Below are positions 1 through 7,149 of a stretch of 7,362 bases of DNA, one piece after another; the stretch's first letter is position 1, and each line of letters opens with the position of its first letter. The position numbers were made by a program, and so were the translations under genes. The stretch comes from Lautropia sp. GTDB taxonomy: Bacteria > Pseudomonadota > Gammaproteobacteria > Burkholderiales > Burkholderiaceae_E. The notes below the pieces were generated by a model. The model made no database searches. It worked only from the letters and a program-made list of their open reading frames with translations, and had not been told where the DNA came from. Where the stretch lies: assembly GCA_013813615.1 (NCBI GenBank), contig JACCRJ010000089.1, positions 1 through 7,362 of the forward strand. Direction: 5' to 3'.

Positions 1-2096
1 ACGCCGGCCAACTGCGACAACAACACAATCAGCTGGTCGATGCCAGCGGCTTCGACAGCAGCGCGTTCTTCCGCGTCCGACGCCCCTGGCGACCGGGTCG
101 CCTCGATCAGCGACGCGAGCAGCTTCAGCGCTTCACCGGCCCTGCGCTTGAGCTCGATGTCGTCCACCAGCACGGAGTCGCGTTCGAGCGCCATCAGGCA
201 GCTCTGCAGGTTGTCGTGCACGTCCTGCGCCCGGGGCGCGGCCGCGAGCAGCGACAGCCATGGCGTCAGCGCGCTGCGCTGCGCTCCGATGCGGGATTCT
301 GCCGAGCCCACCACTTCCAGCGCGACGTCCACCCCGCCGCGCACGGCGGGCATTTCCGCCCGCGTCCCGGCGCGGCTGATCCTGCGTTCGTCGCCCTTGG
401 TCCGAAATTCTCGCGCCTCTTCGTCGAAGCGGTACACGGCGCCCTGCCCGGCCGGCTGGAGCAGCGACTCGACGAAAAAGCCCAGCGCGCTCAGGTTGTT
501 TGCGATGCGCTGACGGTCCTGATCGGCAGCGGGACGCGTATCGTCCACCATCGTCACGACGTCCTCCTGGATGGCGGCGCATGCCCTGGCCGCCTCCAGG
601 AAGTTCAGGGCCTCAAGCACGCCCATCGACTGGTCGAGCAACGGCTTCAGCCCGGCCACCTGGCCGGTCGCCGCCGGGTCCCGGAAGTAGCTGTCGAGCA
701 TCTGCTCGCAACCGCGCAGGTTCGCCTTCAGTTCCGTCACGAATGCGGCCAGCGTGTTTCGCTCAGACGCCTTGCGCGACATTTCGACCAGCCATTGCGG
801 CGCGGCTTCGCTGAAGCTGCCCGGCCGCCTGATCAGTTCGAGCAGCCGCATGCCGAGCTCGCTTGCGCGCGTGTCGTAGGCAGGGCCGCTGCGCAGGCCA
901 CCCTCGAGCGCTTCCTCGGCGAAGAGAATAACCGTGGCCACTTCCAGCGATACGGCCTCGTCCGACGCCGCAACCGTGCCAAGGGCACCCGGGACGGCAG
1001 CGAGGGCATCGGCAAGTTCCGTCATACCCTGGTAGGGCAGGCTCCGAGTGGCGGCGATGAGCCCCCGCGCCGCCTCGGCAAAGACCTCGACCTCCCTGGT
1101 GGAGCCCCGGACGACCTTCTCCCAGGATTTCTTCAGTGCAGCAACCGCTGCGCGCGCCTGGCTCACCAGCACCGGATCCGACAGGCCGTAGCGGACCCGC
1201 TCGAAGTCCGGCGGTACCGTTCCCGCAAGGTGATAGTGCCGCCGCACTTCGGAGGCGATCGGCGAGAGGTCCTGCGCACGGGCCAATGCGAACAGCACGT
1301 CCTTCAGGAGCCGATCGGCTACGGGATCCTGGCTCTCGAGCGTGCGGCGCGCCTGGATGTTGATCCGCGCGATCAGGCGCTTGCAGTAGAGGTCCACCGG
1401 CAGCGCAGCATGCTTCAGGGCGTCCAGCAGCGCGAGCGACATCCAGAAGAAGGCCTTCGCATGCCTGGCAGGATTCGCCATCTGCATCCGCACCATTGCC
1501 GCATGCATCGTCCGCACGGCGGTGGCGTTGTCGTCGCCGCGCAGGAAACCGAGCAGGCCCCGTTCGAACTCGCGTCGGGCGGAGGCAGCGAGCATACCGA
1601 TGTCGTCGCCATCCGCGGCGTCGCTCTGCGAGAGGATGCCGGCCGGCGGCTGAATATCGAGGTCCGGAAAATAGAGGTCGGCCGGATCGATGCGCTCGGC
1701 GCGACGCAGCAACAGCAACACGCGGTAGAAGCTGAACAACACCACCGGCGGCAGCGTCGAGCCGGCCTGAAGGTCTTCCAGGTATTCGGTGACGGCCGAC
1801 AGTGCCCGCTTGAGCGCCAGGACGGCGGGGCCGTCGATCGCAAGTTCGCCGCGTTCGCCGCGTTCGATCAGCGACTCGGCTTCCTGTGTAAGCACCAGCA
1901 CGCCGGCAAGGTCCGCCACCTGGAGCGCGCCGTGCGCCTGGTGCAGGTGGATGCGCGCGTTCTTCAGGTGGCGCGTGGAGTCCGCCTCCGAGGCCAGATG
2001 CTGATCGAGTTCGCTGGCTGCGCGCAGCAGCGATTCGCGGATTTCCGGTATGCACCATGACAGCGCTACGATATCGATGCCCAGCTGACCGTTCAT
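1..2096 (-). CDS. chpA: ChpA/PilL hybrid histidine kinase of type IV pilus chemosensory system, N-terminal part (3' end outside window)
   Basis: This is the N-terminal 698 codons of ChpA (PilL), the CheA-type kinase of the Chp/Pil pathway. The frame runs from ATG at 2096 to the left edge with no stop, so the later HPt domains, the HATPase, CheW-like and receiver domains expected of the family (usually about 1,900-2,500 aa) lie outside. The product starts MNGQLGIDIV and is alpha-helical throughout. Residues about 1-110 form an HPt-like domain with LHQAHGALQ, where His52 stands four residues before Gly56, as in CheA-type HPt domains. Residues about 170-330 (REFERGLLGFLRGDD, then FFWMSLALLDALK) resemble the FimL-like region shared by ChpA N-termini. 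A second HPt-like helical bundle around 440-520 has Asp488 where the phospho-His would be. The start directly abuts the pilJ stop and has a good ribosome site. An ATG four bases upstream (2100) opens a longer-looking but Arg/Ala-rich, non-homologous frame, which I treat as a shadow. Family assignment comes from sequence memory plus operon context. Confidence 0.93.
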   Translation of the reverse strand, partial: MNGQLGIDIVALSWCIPEIRESLLRAASELDQHLASEADSTRHLKNARIHLHQAHGALQVADLAGVLVLTQEAESLIERGERGELAIDGPAVLALKRALSAVTEYLEDLQAGSTLPPVVLFSFYRVLLLLRRAERIDPADLYFPDLDIQPPAGILSQSDAADGDDIGMLAASARREFERGLLGFLRGDDNATAVRTMHAAMVRMQMANPARHAKAFFWMSLALLDALKHAALPVDLYCKRLIARINIQARRTLESQDPVADRLLKDVLFALARAQDLSPIASEVRRHYHLAGTVPPDFERVRYGLSDPVLVSQARAAVAALKKSWEKVVRGSTREVEVFAEAARGLIAATRSLPYQGMTELADALAAVPGALGTVAASDEAVSLEVATVILFAEEALEGGLRSGPAYDTRASELGMRLLELIRRPGSFSEAAPQWLVEMSRKASERNTLAAFVTELKANLRGCEQMLDSYFRDPAATGQVAGLKPLLDQSMGVLEALNFLEAARACAAIQEDVVTMVDDTRPAADQDRQRIANNLSALGFFVESLLQPAGQGAVYRFDEEAREFRTKGDERRISRAGTRAEMPAVRGGVDVALEVVGSAESRIGAQRSALTPWLSLLAAAPRAQDVHDNLQSCLMALERDSVLVDDIELKRRAGEALKLLASLIEATRSPGASDAEERAAVEAAGIDQLIVLLSQLAG

Positions 2097-4589
2097 TCAT
2101 TCCACCTTGAAGCGGGACACCGAGTTCTTGAGCTCACCAGCGAGTTCGGATAGCTGGAGAATCGAGCCTGCGGTTTGTTGCGTTCCTTCGCTGGTCTGTT
2201 CGGTGACGAGCAGAATCCGCTGGATGCTCTGCGCCACCGACTCGGCCGACTCGGCCTGGCGCTGCGTGGTCCGGGATATCCGCATGATCAGGTCCGCCAG
2301 TTCCTGCGAAACCTTGCCGATGCCGGAGAGCGCCGTACCGGCGTCGTCGGACAGCTTCGCCCCCTGCACGACACCCTGCGTGCTGCGCTCCATGGCGGCG
2401 ACCGCGTCGTGCGTGTCGGTCTGGATCGCCTTCACCAGAGCCGATATCTGACGGGTGGCTTCAGCCGACTTCTCCGCCAGGCGCTGGACCTCTTCTGCCA
2501 CAATCGTGAAGCCGCGCCCGGCCTCGCCGGCCGATGCGGCCTGAATGGCCGCATTGAGCGCCAGCACGTTGGTCTGCTCGGTGATGTCGGAGATCAATTC
2601 GATGATCTCGCCGATCTCCTGGCTGGACTCGCCCAGCCGCTTGATGCGCTTGGCGGTCTCCTGGATCTGGTCGCGGATGCCATTCATGCCGGCGATCGCG
2701 TTCTGCACCGCATCGCGGCCGCGGCCGGCTGCCATCAGCGACTGTCGGGCGACATCCGCTGATTCCGACGCAGAAGCGGAAACCTGCTTGATCTGCGAAG
2801 CCATGCTCAGCACGGCTTCGCCGGTCTGGCGGATCTCGCGCGACTGCTGGTCACTCGCGGCCTGCAGGCCGGACGACGTGATCTGTGCCTGGCCGGAGGC
2901 TTCCGCCACCGCCGCAGCCGTGCGGTTGATCCGCCCGACGAGATCGCGCAGTTCCTCGATCGTGTAGTTGACTGAATCGGCAATCGCGCCGGTGATGTCC
3001 TCGGAAACGGTTGCCTGCACCGTCAGGTCGCCATCGGCGACGCCCTGCAGTTCGTTCATCAGGCGCAGGATCGCCGCCTGGTTCTGGTCGTTCAGGCGCT
3101 TGGCTTCCTGCTCCAGGCCCTCCGCTTCGGCTCGTTGCTCGTCGGCCTCCAACGCTTTGGCGGCGGAGTCGTCGTAGTAGGCTTTGCCCAGCAACAGCAG
3201 GCCCAGGAGCGCCAGCGAGGCGAAGCCCACCACCAGCCACTCGCTCGTGGCATGCTCGGCGCGGGCTGCGGTCATCGCGGCCCGCATGCCAGAGATCGAG
3301 TCGGTGAGCTTCTCGCTGCCGAAGAACACCTTGCGGCCGGCGACCCTCGCCTGGTCCAGCGCGGGCAGCGCCTGCTGCGCGTCCAGCGCCGACCTGACAA
3401 AGGCGTCGGCGAGAGGCGCCGCCTGCTGAATCAGGTTGCGGGCCTCCAGCGTACGCAGCGGCTGCAGGCCCTGAGCGAAGCTACCGTCGAGAGCGGCACT
3501 GCGGGCCAGGGCAAAGCCCTCGATATGGCTGGCCAGGGTGGCCGCATCCTCGGCGCGGATGTCGTTGGTCTGCATCAGCCGGCTCATTTCGCCGACGATG
3601 GTGCGCAGGTGCAGTTCGATCTGCGTGAGAGCCATCAGTTCCTGGGAACTGCCACTGGCGCGGCGCACCGCCTCGATGGCCCGGGCGTTGGTCGCCAGCA
3701 GCTCGCCCGCCGCGATCCTTCCCTGGTAGGCGAGCTGGTTGAAACGGACCAGGACTTTCTCCTGGCTGATCACGTCGCCGACGTTCGGCGCCATGCCGCC
3801 CCAAACCTTCCCGAAGTTCCGCGCCAGCGGCTGCAGAGCGTCCGCGAGCGGTTCGATGCGCTGGCCGGCAATGCTGCCGCCCTGGGTCAGCGCCGCGGCC
3901 GCTGCCGTCAGGTTCTTCACGCTGTCCTGCAACTGGTCGTAGGCCAGGGTGCTGCCCTGCACCGCGATGCCGGCAGCTTTGGCCAGGCGTTGCGAATGCA
4001 TCAGCGCATCGCCGACCACTTCGTTCTGGGCAGCGACCATGTTCGTGCTGCGAGTGTCATAGACGCCGAACCCAAGGGCGAGCGCGAGGCTGATGCCGAT
4101 CACCGCAACCAGGAGGTTGACCTGCTGCTTGAGGGGCAAGCGCCCCAGCAGCGGGGTCGTCATGATGCGCCGTGCTGCCTTCGGCCTGGCGCCCGTGGTG
4201 TCACGCCCGCGCAGCGCCGCATCCCGCTGCGCCGACAAGGAGGATGCACCGGCAGCCACGGCAGCGCCCTCCGGCACCCCAGGAGCCGCAAGCCCTGAAA
4301 GCACGGGCTGCTGTGGATCATGCGCGCTGGAGGAAGCGGGGCCTTCACCTGCATCCGCAGTGCCGCCGTGGCCCAGGGGCCGGGTATCACCCGCCGCCTC
4401 GGCCGCGGCGCGGACCGCGACGGAGCCCGCAGTCCCGTCCGTCGACCAGCCGGATAACGCAGCCGACACGCAGGCAGAGGGTCCGACCACGGAATCATCG
4501 GGCAGATCATCGATGATCGCGGTATCAGGATCGCACTGAGTGCCGCCACTGCCCACCGGAATCGACCGGTTCGAAAACTTGAATGCCAT
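2097..4589 (-). CDS. pilJ: PilJ, methyl-accepting chemotaxis receptor of the type IV pilus Chp system, with long N-terminal extension
   Basis: This is an inner-membrane chemoreceptor that passes signals through PilI to the ChpA kinase. The 830 residues divide as follows. Residues 1-142 are a Gly/Ala/Ser/Pro-rich, probably disordered cytoplasmic extension. TM1 is at about 156-177. The periplasmic part (about 178-450) carries two PilJ-type helical sensor segments, one with [10 protein letters not shown] near 198-207 and one near 325-342. TM2 is at about 451-468. A HAMP-like linker follows, with [18 protein letters not shown] at about 507-524. The MCP signalling domain has its hairpin tip at about 665-710 ([18 protein letters not shown], then [12 protein letters not shown]). 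The C-terminus ends SRFKVE with no receptor-tethering pentapeptide. P. aeruginosa PilJ is about 680 aa with TM1 close to the N-terminus, so the extension is the unusual part. The start at 4589 has a modest GAGAG site; an internal ATG at 4163 (Met143, just before TM1) would give a more typical protein. pilI ends 36 nt upstream and chpA follows with no gap. Confidence 0.95.
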   Translation of the reverse strand: MAFKFSNRSIPVGSGGTQCDPDTAIIDDLPDDSVVGPSACVSAALSGWSTDGTAGSVAVRAAAEAAGDTRPLGHGGTADAGEGPASSSAHDPQQPVLSGLAAPGVPEGAAVAAGASSLSAQRDAALRGRDTTGARPKAARRIMTTPLLGRLPLKQQVNLLVAVIGISLALALGFGVYDTRSTNMVAAQNEVVGDALMHSQRLAKAAGIAVQGSTLAYDQLQDSVKNLTAAAAALTQGGSIAGQRIEPLADALQPLARNFGKVWGGMAPNVGDVISQEKVLVRFNQLAYQGRIAAGELLATNARAIEAVRRASGSSQELMALTQIELHLRTIVGEMSRLMQTNDIRAEDAATLASHIEGFALARSAALDGSFAQGLQPLRTLEARNLIQQAAPLADAFVRSALDAQQALPALDQARVAGRKVFFGSEKLTDSISGMRAAMTAARAEHATSEWLVVGFASLALLGLLLLGKAYYDDSAAKALEADEQRAEAEGLEQEAKRLNDQNQAAILRLMNELQGVADGDLTVQATVSEDITGAIADSVNYTIEELRDLVGRINRTAAAVAEASGQAQITSSGLQAASDQQSREIRQTGEAVLSMASQIKQVSASASESADVARQSLMAAGRGRDAVQNAIAGMNGIRDQIQETAKRIKRLGESSQEIGEIIELISDITEQTNVLALNAAIQAASAGEAGRGFTIVAEEVQRLAEKSAEATRQISALVKAIQTDTHDAVAAMERSTQGVVQGAKLSDDAGTALSGIGKVSQELADLIMRISRTTQRQAESAESVAQSIQRILLVTEQTSEGTQQTAGSILQLSELAGELKNSVSRFKVE
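2102..2108 (-). promoter_or_regulatory. Shine-Dalgarno site of chpA inside the 3' end of pilJ
   Basis: On the minus strand AAGGTGG lies 5 nt before the ATG at 2096, within the last codons of pilJ. It decides between two closely spaced ATGs (2100 and 2096). The spacing fits the downstream ATG, which opens the ChpA frame; the upstream ATG would leave almost no spacer. With the stop and start contiguous (TGA-ATG), translational coupling of chpA to pilJ is likely (inference). Confidence 0.6.
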
Positions 4590-4625
4590 GTCTCTCGTCC
4601 GAATGGTTCAGTGGATCAGCTGCGG

Positions 4626-5177
4626 CTAGCGGCCGATCATCAGAAACTCAGGGGTGGCACTCAATCCGCTCAGGCTGAGTTCGCGCCAGGTGTGGCCGTC
4701 CGCATCGGCATAGCTGTTGCCGAGCCAGTTCGCGCCAGCGCTGGATGCAGCGTTGTCGACGATTGCGGTCATCGACGCAGTATTGCGCAGGCCTAGCATC
4801 TTGCTGACCACCAGCGTGGCATTGAAGCCGAGAGATGGTGCCAGCGAAAGCAGGCGGGTTTCCTTGCCGATTTCCGTGGCGCCTTCGCCGGCGAAACGGC
4901 GCAGGTCGACCACGGTAAACAGTGAACCGCGCAGGTTGGTCACGCCGAGGAACCAGTCCCTCGTCAGGGGCACCGGCACGATCACCGGCGGCAAAGCGAT
5001 GATCTCGCCAGCCTCGGCCAGGTCCACCAGCAGGCGCCGGTTGCCGATCAGCAGGCCGAGACGCGCCGCGGAGCGTGAGGCCGTGCCGCCGTCACCCGAT
5101 CGGTGCGCCGCGCCGGTTGAATAGCGGGCTGCCTCCGGTCTTGTCATCACGCTGGCTGGACCAGCAGAAGTTGTCAT
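4626..5177 (-). CDS. pilI: PilI, CheW-like adaptor of the type IV pilus chemosensory system
   Basis: This cytoplasmic scaffold couples the receptor PilJ to the ChpA kinase. It has 183 residues, close to the roughly 178 of P. aeruginosa PilI. Residues 1-37 are a Ser/Thr/Ala/Arg-rich leader. The CheW fold occupies about 38-181: the first strand GLLIGNRRLLVDL, then the segment EIIALPPVIVPVPLTRDW, then the CheW signature FLGVTNLRGSLFTVVDLRRF (about 76-95), and LVVSKMLGLRN (about 122-132). The family is unmistakable; the PilI assignment (rather than a general CheW or ChpC) rests on its place between pilH and pilJ. The start ATG at 5177 has GAGGA six bases upstream, overlapping the pilH stop (TGAGGA), which suggests coupled translation. 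The stop is TAG at 4626-4628. Confidence 0.93.
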   Translation of the reverse strand: MTTSAGPASVMTRPEAARYSTGAAHRSGDGGTASRSAARLGLLIGNRRLLVDLAEAGEIIALPPVIVPVPLTRDWFLGVTNLRGSLFTVVDLRRFAGEGATEIGKETRLLSLAPSLGFNATLVVSKMLGLRNTASMTAIVDNAASSAGANWLGNSYADADGHTWRELSLSGLSATPEFLMIGR

Positions 5178-5186
5178 CAGGCGTCC

Positions 5187-5600
5187 TCAGGCAAGGCTCG
5201 CGATCTTGGCGAGCAGCTCTTCCGGATCGACCGGCTTGACCACGTATTCCTTGGCGCCCTGACGAAGGCCCCAGATGCGATCGGTCTCTGCGCCCTTGCT
5301 GGTGCAAAGGATGACCGGTATGGAACTGGTAGCCGGATCGCGGGCAATGGCGCGTGTCGCCTGGAAGCCGCTCGTGCCTGGCATCACCACGTCCATGACG
5401 ACCAGCGACGGCTTCTCGCTGCGCACCTTGAGAAGCGCTTCCTCGCCGTTCTCAGCCGTCACCACCGAATAGCCGCGCTTGGACAACAGGTCTGCGAGGA
5501 AAAACCGTTCGGTCGGCGAGTCGTCGACGATCAGGATCTTGCGAGCGACGGCCGCCTTGGATTTCGCGTCGCGGGGGACTTCTCTCGTTATAGATGCCAC
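5187..5600 (-). CDS. pilH: PilH, CheY-like response regulator of the type IV pilus chemosensory system
   Basis: This is a single-domain receiver of 137 residues with no output domain. In P. aeruginosa PilH opposes or buffers PilG signalling and is linked to pilus retraction. Conserved receiver residues are visible: the acidic pair Asp26-Asp27 in KILIVDDSPTERF, phospho-acceptor Asp70 in VVMDVVMPGTSGFQATR, Thr100 at the end of PVILCT, and Lys122 in VVKPVD. The segment GFQATR followed by ETDRIWGLRQGAKEY matches the PilH pattern and separates it from PilG. The start is GTG at 5600, sharing its G with the last base of the pilG stop (TAGTG). No ATG lies in frame before the receiver domain, so GTG is the only plausible start. 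It gives about 18 residues before the receiver, more than the two or so in P. aeruginosa PilH. Confidence 0.94.
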   Translation of the reverse strand: MASITREVPRDAKSKAAVARKILIVDDSPTERFFLADLLSKRGYSVVTAENGEEALLKVRSEKPSLVVMDVVMPGTSGFQATRAIARDPATSSIPVILCTSKGAETDRIWGLRQGAKEYVVKPVDPEELLAKIASLA

Positions 5601-6013
5601 TAGACCGCCATTCCTGCTGCCGCGTTCTTGCGGCTATGTTCAGCAACACACTTGAGCAAGCTGTCCTTGGTGAACGGCTTCGTCAAATACTCTTCCGAGC
5701 CGACCAGGCGGCCGCGGGCACGGTCGAACAGACCGTCCTTGCTCGACAGCATCACCACCGGGATGTCATGGAAGCGGGGGCTCTTCTTGATCAGCGAACA
5801 CGTCTGATAGCCGTCCAGACGTGGCATCAGGACATCGCAGAAGACGATGTCGGGACCATGATCCGAGAGTTTGGAGAGCGCATCGAAGCCGTCCTCGGCC
5901 AGCACGACCTCGCAGCCCGCCTGCTTCAGGAAGATCTGGGCGCTGCGGCGGATCGTGTTGCTGTCGTCGATGACCATCACTTTCAAGCCGGAGATCGCCT
6001 CGATACCGCTCAT
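5600..6013 (-). CDS. pilG: PilG, CheY-like response regulator of the type IV pilus chemosensory system
   Basis: This is a 137-residue stand-alone receiver. In characterised Chp systems ChpA phosphorylates it, and it promotes pilus extension and cAMP production. Visible residues are the acidic pair Asp16-Asp17 in LKVMVIDDSNTIRR, phospho-acceptor Asp60 in VFCDVLMPRLDGYQTC, Ser90 in MLSSKDGLFDRARG, and Lys112 in EYLTKPF. The strings DSNTIRR, MPRLDGYQTC and SSKDGLFD are near-diagnostic for PilG by comparison with the remembered P. aeruginosa protein. The start ATG at 6013 is preceded by AAGGA about nine bases upstream. It overlaps pilH by one base at its stop codon. The rubredoxin gene ends 77 nt upstream on the same strand. 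Confidence 0.95.
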   Translation of the reverse strand: MSGIEAISGLKVMVIDDSNTIRRSAQIFLKQAGCEVVLAEDGFDALSKLSDHGPDIVFCDVLMPRLDGYQTCSLIKKSPRFHDIPVVMLSSKDGLFDRARGRLVGSEEYLTKPFTKDSLLKCVAEHSRKNAAAGMAV

Positions 6014-6090
6014 AAGATAAGTTCCTTGCGAATTCCCGATACCCGCGTCGAATCAGGTCAAGAAATCTTTTAAAAGCAATCACTTACGAC
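6014..6090 (-). promoter_or_regulatory. rubredoxin-pilG intergenic gap, possible weak pilG promoter
   Basis: This AT-richer 77-nt spacer holds a 10-bp perfect palindrome CTTTTAAAAG (6067-6076). On the minus strand it also has a TTGACC box (6061-6056) that resembles a sigma-70 -35 element. No convincing -10 lies 16-18 nt downstream, the best match at that distance being CGGGAA. An internal promoter for the pil genes is therefore only a possibility; read-through from rubredoxin is equally consistent. Confidence 0.2.
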
Positions 6091-6273
6091 TTAGACCTCA
6101 ATCATTTCAAAATCTTCTTTTCGGGCCCCGCATTCCGGGCAGGTCCAGTTCGGCGGTATGTCCTCCCAGCGGGTACCCGCGGCGATCCCGTCGTCGGGCA
6201 GCCCGGTCGCCTCGTCGTAAAGCCAACCGCAGATCAGACACATCCAGGTCTGGTATGGCTTCGCTTCACTCAT
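6091..6273 (-). CDS. rubA: rubredoxin
   Basis: This is a small cytoplasmic electron carrier with one iron bound by four cysteines. The 60-residue product carries both knuckles: Cys12-x-x-Cys15 in WMCLICGW and Cys45-x-x-Cys48 in WTCPECGARKEDFE. It also has the conserved core YDEATGLPDDGIAAGTRWEDIPPNW. Length and spacing are those of a complete standard rubredoxin. The ATG at 6273 has AGGAG seven bases upstream, a strong ribosome site. It reads in the same direction as pilG, 77 nt upstream of it, so it may be the first gene of the chemosensory operon. I recall this neighbourhood from betaproteobacterial genomes, but a functional link to pili is unproven. Its redox partner is not in the window. 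Confidence 0.96.
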   Translation of the reverse strand: MSEAKPYQTWMCLICGWLYDEATGLPDDGIAAGTRWEDIPPNWTCPECGARKEDFEMIEV

Positions 6274-6410
6274 TGCGTCACTCCTGGCTATTAAAATGAA
6301 AGACCGCCGATCTTACCCGTCACGTCCGACGAGTCGCGGCACAGACGGATAGGTGGTGGCATCCTAAACGACAGCGTGCCGGGTCGGGCCCGTTGCAACC
6401 TTGGACGACA
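6274..6410. promoter_or_regulatory. divergent intergenic region between rubredoxin and thiE
   Basis: These 137 bp must contain or lie near the promoters for two divergently read genes, because both start codons face outward. On the plus strand TAAAAT (6292-6297) resembles a -10 box, but I find no good -35 at the right distance. On the minus strand TAAGAT, within the stretch GGGTAAGATCGG, is a weak -10 candidate for rubredoxin. There is no THI-box (no CTGAGA stretch), so no TPP riboswitch is evident ahead of thiE. Confidence 0.35.
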
Positions 6411-7067
6411 ATGAAGCCTGCCCCGCGCCGCCTCATTCGCGGCCTCTACGCGATTACGCCGGACACCGCCGATACCGATGAATTACTGCGCGCGGTGGAG
6501 CAGACGCTGGTTGCGGGCACCCGCCTGCTGCAGTACCGGAACAAGGTGGCAACGCCCGTGCACCGCCGCGCGCAATTGCAGGTCCTGCAGCACCTCTGCC
6601 TGCGTCATCGATGCACCCTGGTGGTGAACGACGACTGGCAGGCTGCGATCGAGCTCGGCATAGGGGCCGTCCACATCGGCGGCGACGACGGCGACGCGGC
6701 AACGGTCCGGGCCGCGATCGGTCCAGACGCGATCCTGGGCGTGTCCTGCTACGCCAGTCTCGAACGGGCGCGGGAACTGCTGCCCTATGCGGACTACTTC
6801 GCGTTCGGCAGCATGTTCGCGTCCTCGACCAAACCCCAGGCAAGGCCGGCAGCGCTGAAGATCCTGCGGCAGGCGCGGACCCTCGGCAAGCCGGTGGTGG
6901 CGATCGGCGGCATCACGCTCGAAAACGCACGCCAGGTGCTCGAGGCGGGAGCGGATGCGGTCGCGGTGATCAGCGGGGTGTTCGGGGCGGGTTCGATCGG
7001 GGACGCCACCTCGTCCTTCCTCAAGATTGCGGCCACCCCGCCACGGCACGGCAAGCCCGCCACCTGA
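6411..7067 (+). CDS. thiE: thiamine-phosphate synthase
   Basis: ThiE joins hydroxymethylpyrimidine diphosphate to the thiazole phosphate carboxylate, giving thiamine monophosphate in the cytoplasm. The 218-residue TIM-barrel protein has the usual family length. Signatures are GLYAITPD at the first strand, LLQYRNK (about 39-45, the family QxRxK element), LVVNDDW with Asn73-Asp74 (substrate and metal region), AVHIGGDD (about 86-93, replacing the commoner HLGQED), LGVSCY (about 109-114), FGSMFASSTK with Thr140-Lys141 (diphosphate-binding region), VAIGGIT (about 163-169) and AVAVISGVF (near 184-192). I chose ATG at 6411, preceded by TTGGA. A TTG at 6393 would add six residues with no evident support. 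It is monocistronic here: divergent from rubredoxin and convergent with the pilin gene. No thiD, thiG or hemL is in view. Confidence 0.95.
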   Translation: MKPAPRRLIRGLYAITPDTADTDELLRAVEQTLVAGTRLLQYRNKVATPVHRRAQLQVLQHLCLRHRCTLVVNDDWQAAIELGIGAVHIGGDDGDAATVRAAIGPDAILGVSCYASLERARELLPYADYFAFGSMFASSTKPQARPAALKILRQARTLGKPVVAIGGITLENARQVLEAGADAVAVISGVFGAGSIGDATSSFLKIAATPPRHGKPAT

Positions 7068-7081
7068 TCCGCCGTCCGGGT

Positions 7082-7098
7082 GCGCCCGTGCCGGGCGC
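7082..7098. repeat. GC-rich hairpin beside the pilin terminator
   Basis: GCGCCCG (7082-7088) and CGGGCGC (7092-7098) form a perfect 7-bp inverted repeat around a TGC loop. The same two 7-mers recur in opposite order in the terminator stem at 7107-7124, so the four arms could pair in alternative ways. On the plus strand it is followed by G and seven A, not T, so it is not by itself a thiE terminator. Confidence 0.6.
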
Positions 7099-7099
7099 G

Positions 7100-7124
7100 A
7101 AAAAAACGGGCGCCGAAGCGCCCG
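7100..7124 (-). terminator. Rho-independent terminator of the pilin gene
   Basis: Read on the minus strand, CGGGCGC, a TTCG tetraloop, and GCGCCCG form a perfect 7-bp stem, immediately followed by TTTTTTT. It starts 25 nt after the pilin stop codon. A UUCG-type loop plus a seven-U tract is a textbook strong terminator. On the plus strand the tail after the stem is only CCTTCCTCT, so termination of thiE from the same hairpin would be weak at best. Confidence 0.88.
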
Positions 7125-7149
7125 CCTTCCTCTAAAGGTCAGATCTTTA

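Noticed and set aside
216..2060. 614-codon plus-strand ORF opposite chpA
   Set aside because: It is Arg/His/Gln-rich with no recognisable domain and lies antisense to the ChpA frame; it is a GC-rich codon-bias shadow.
763..2100. 445-codon minus-strand ORF starting four bases upstream of chpA
   Set aside because: It has Arg/Gly/Ala-rich composition with no family resemblance and is out of frame with the ChpA homology; its ATG is too close to the Shine-Dalgarno site.
3135..4298. 387-codon plus-strand ORF opposite pilJ
   Set aside because: It lies antisense to a well-conserved PilJ, has biased composition and shows no recognisable motif.
6287..6297. TTTAAT on the minus strand as the rubredoxin -10 box
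   Set aside because: It lies so close to the start codon that transcription would begin within the Shine-Dalgarno sequence.
6274..6410. TPP riboswitch ahead of thiE
   Set aside because: No THI-box core (CTGAGA and its partner) and no fitting stem set can be seen in the 137-bp leader.
7107..7130. Plus-strand terminator for thiE from the shared hairpin
   Set aside because: The stem is good, but the following plus-strand tail CCTTCCTCT is not a U tract; only the minus-strand reading is well supported.
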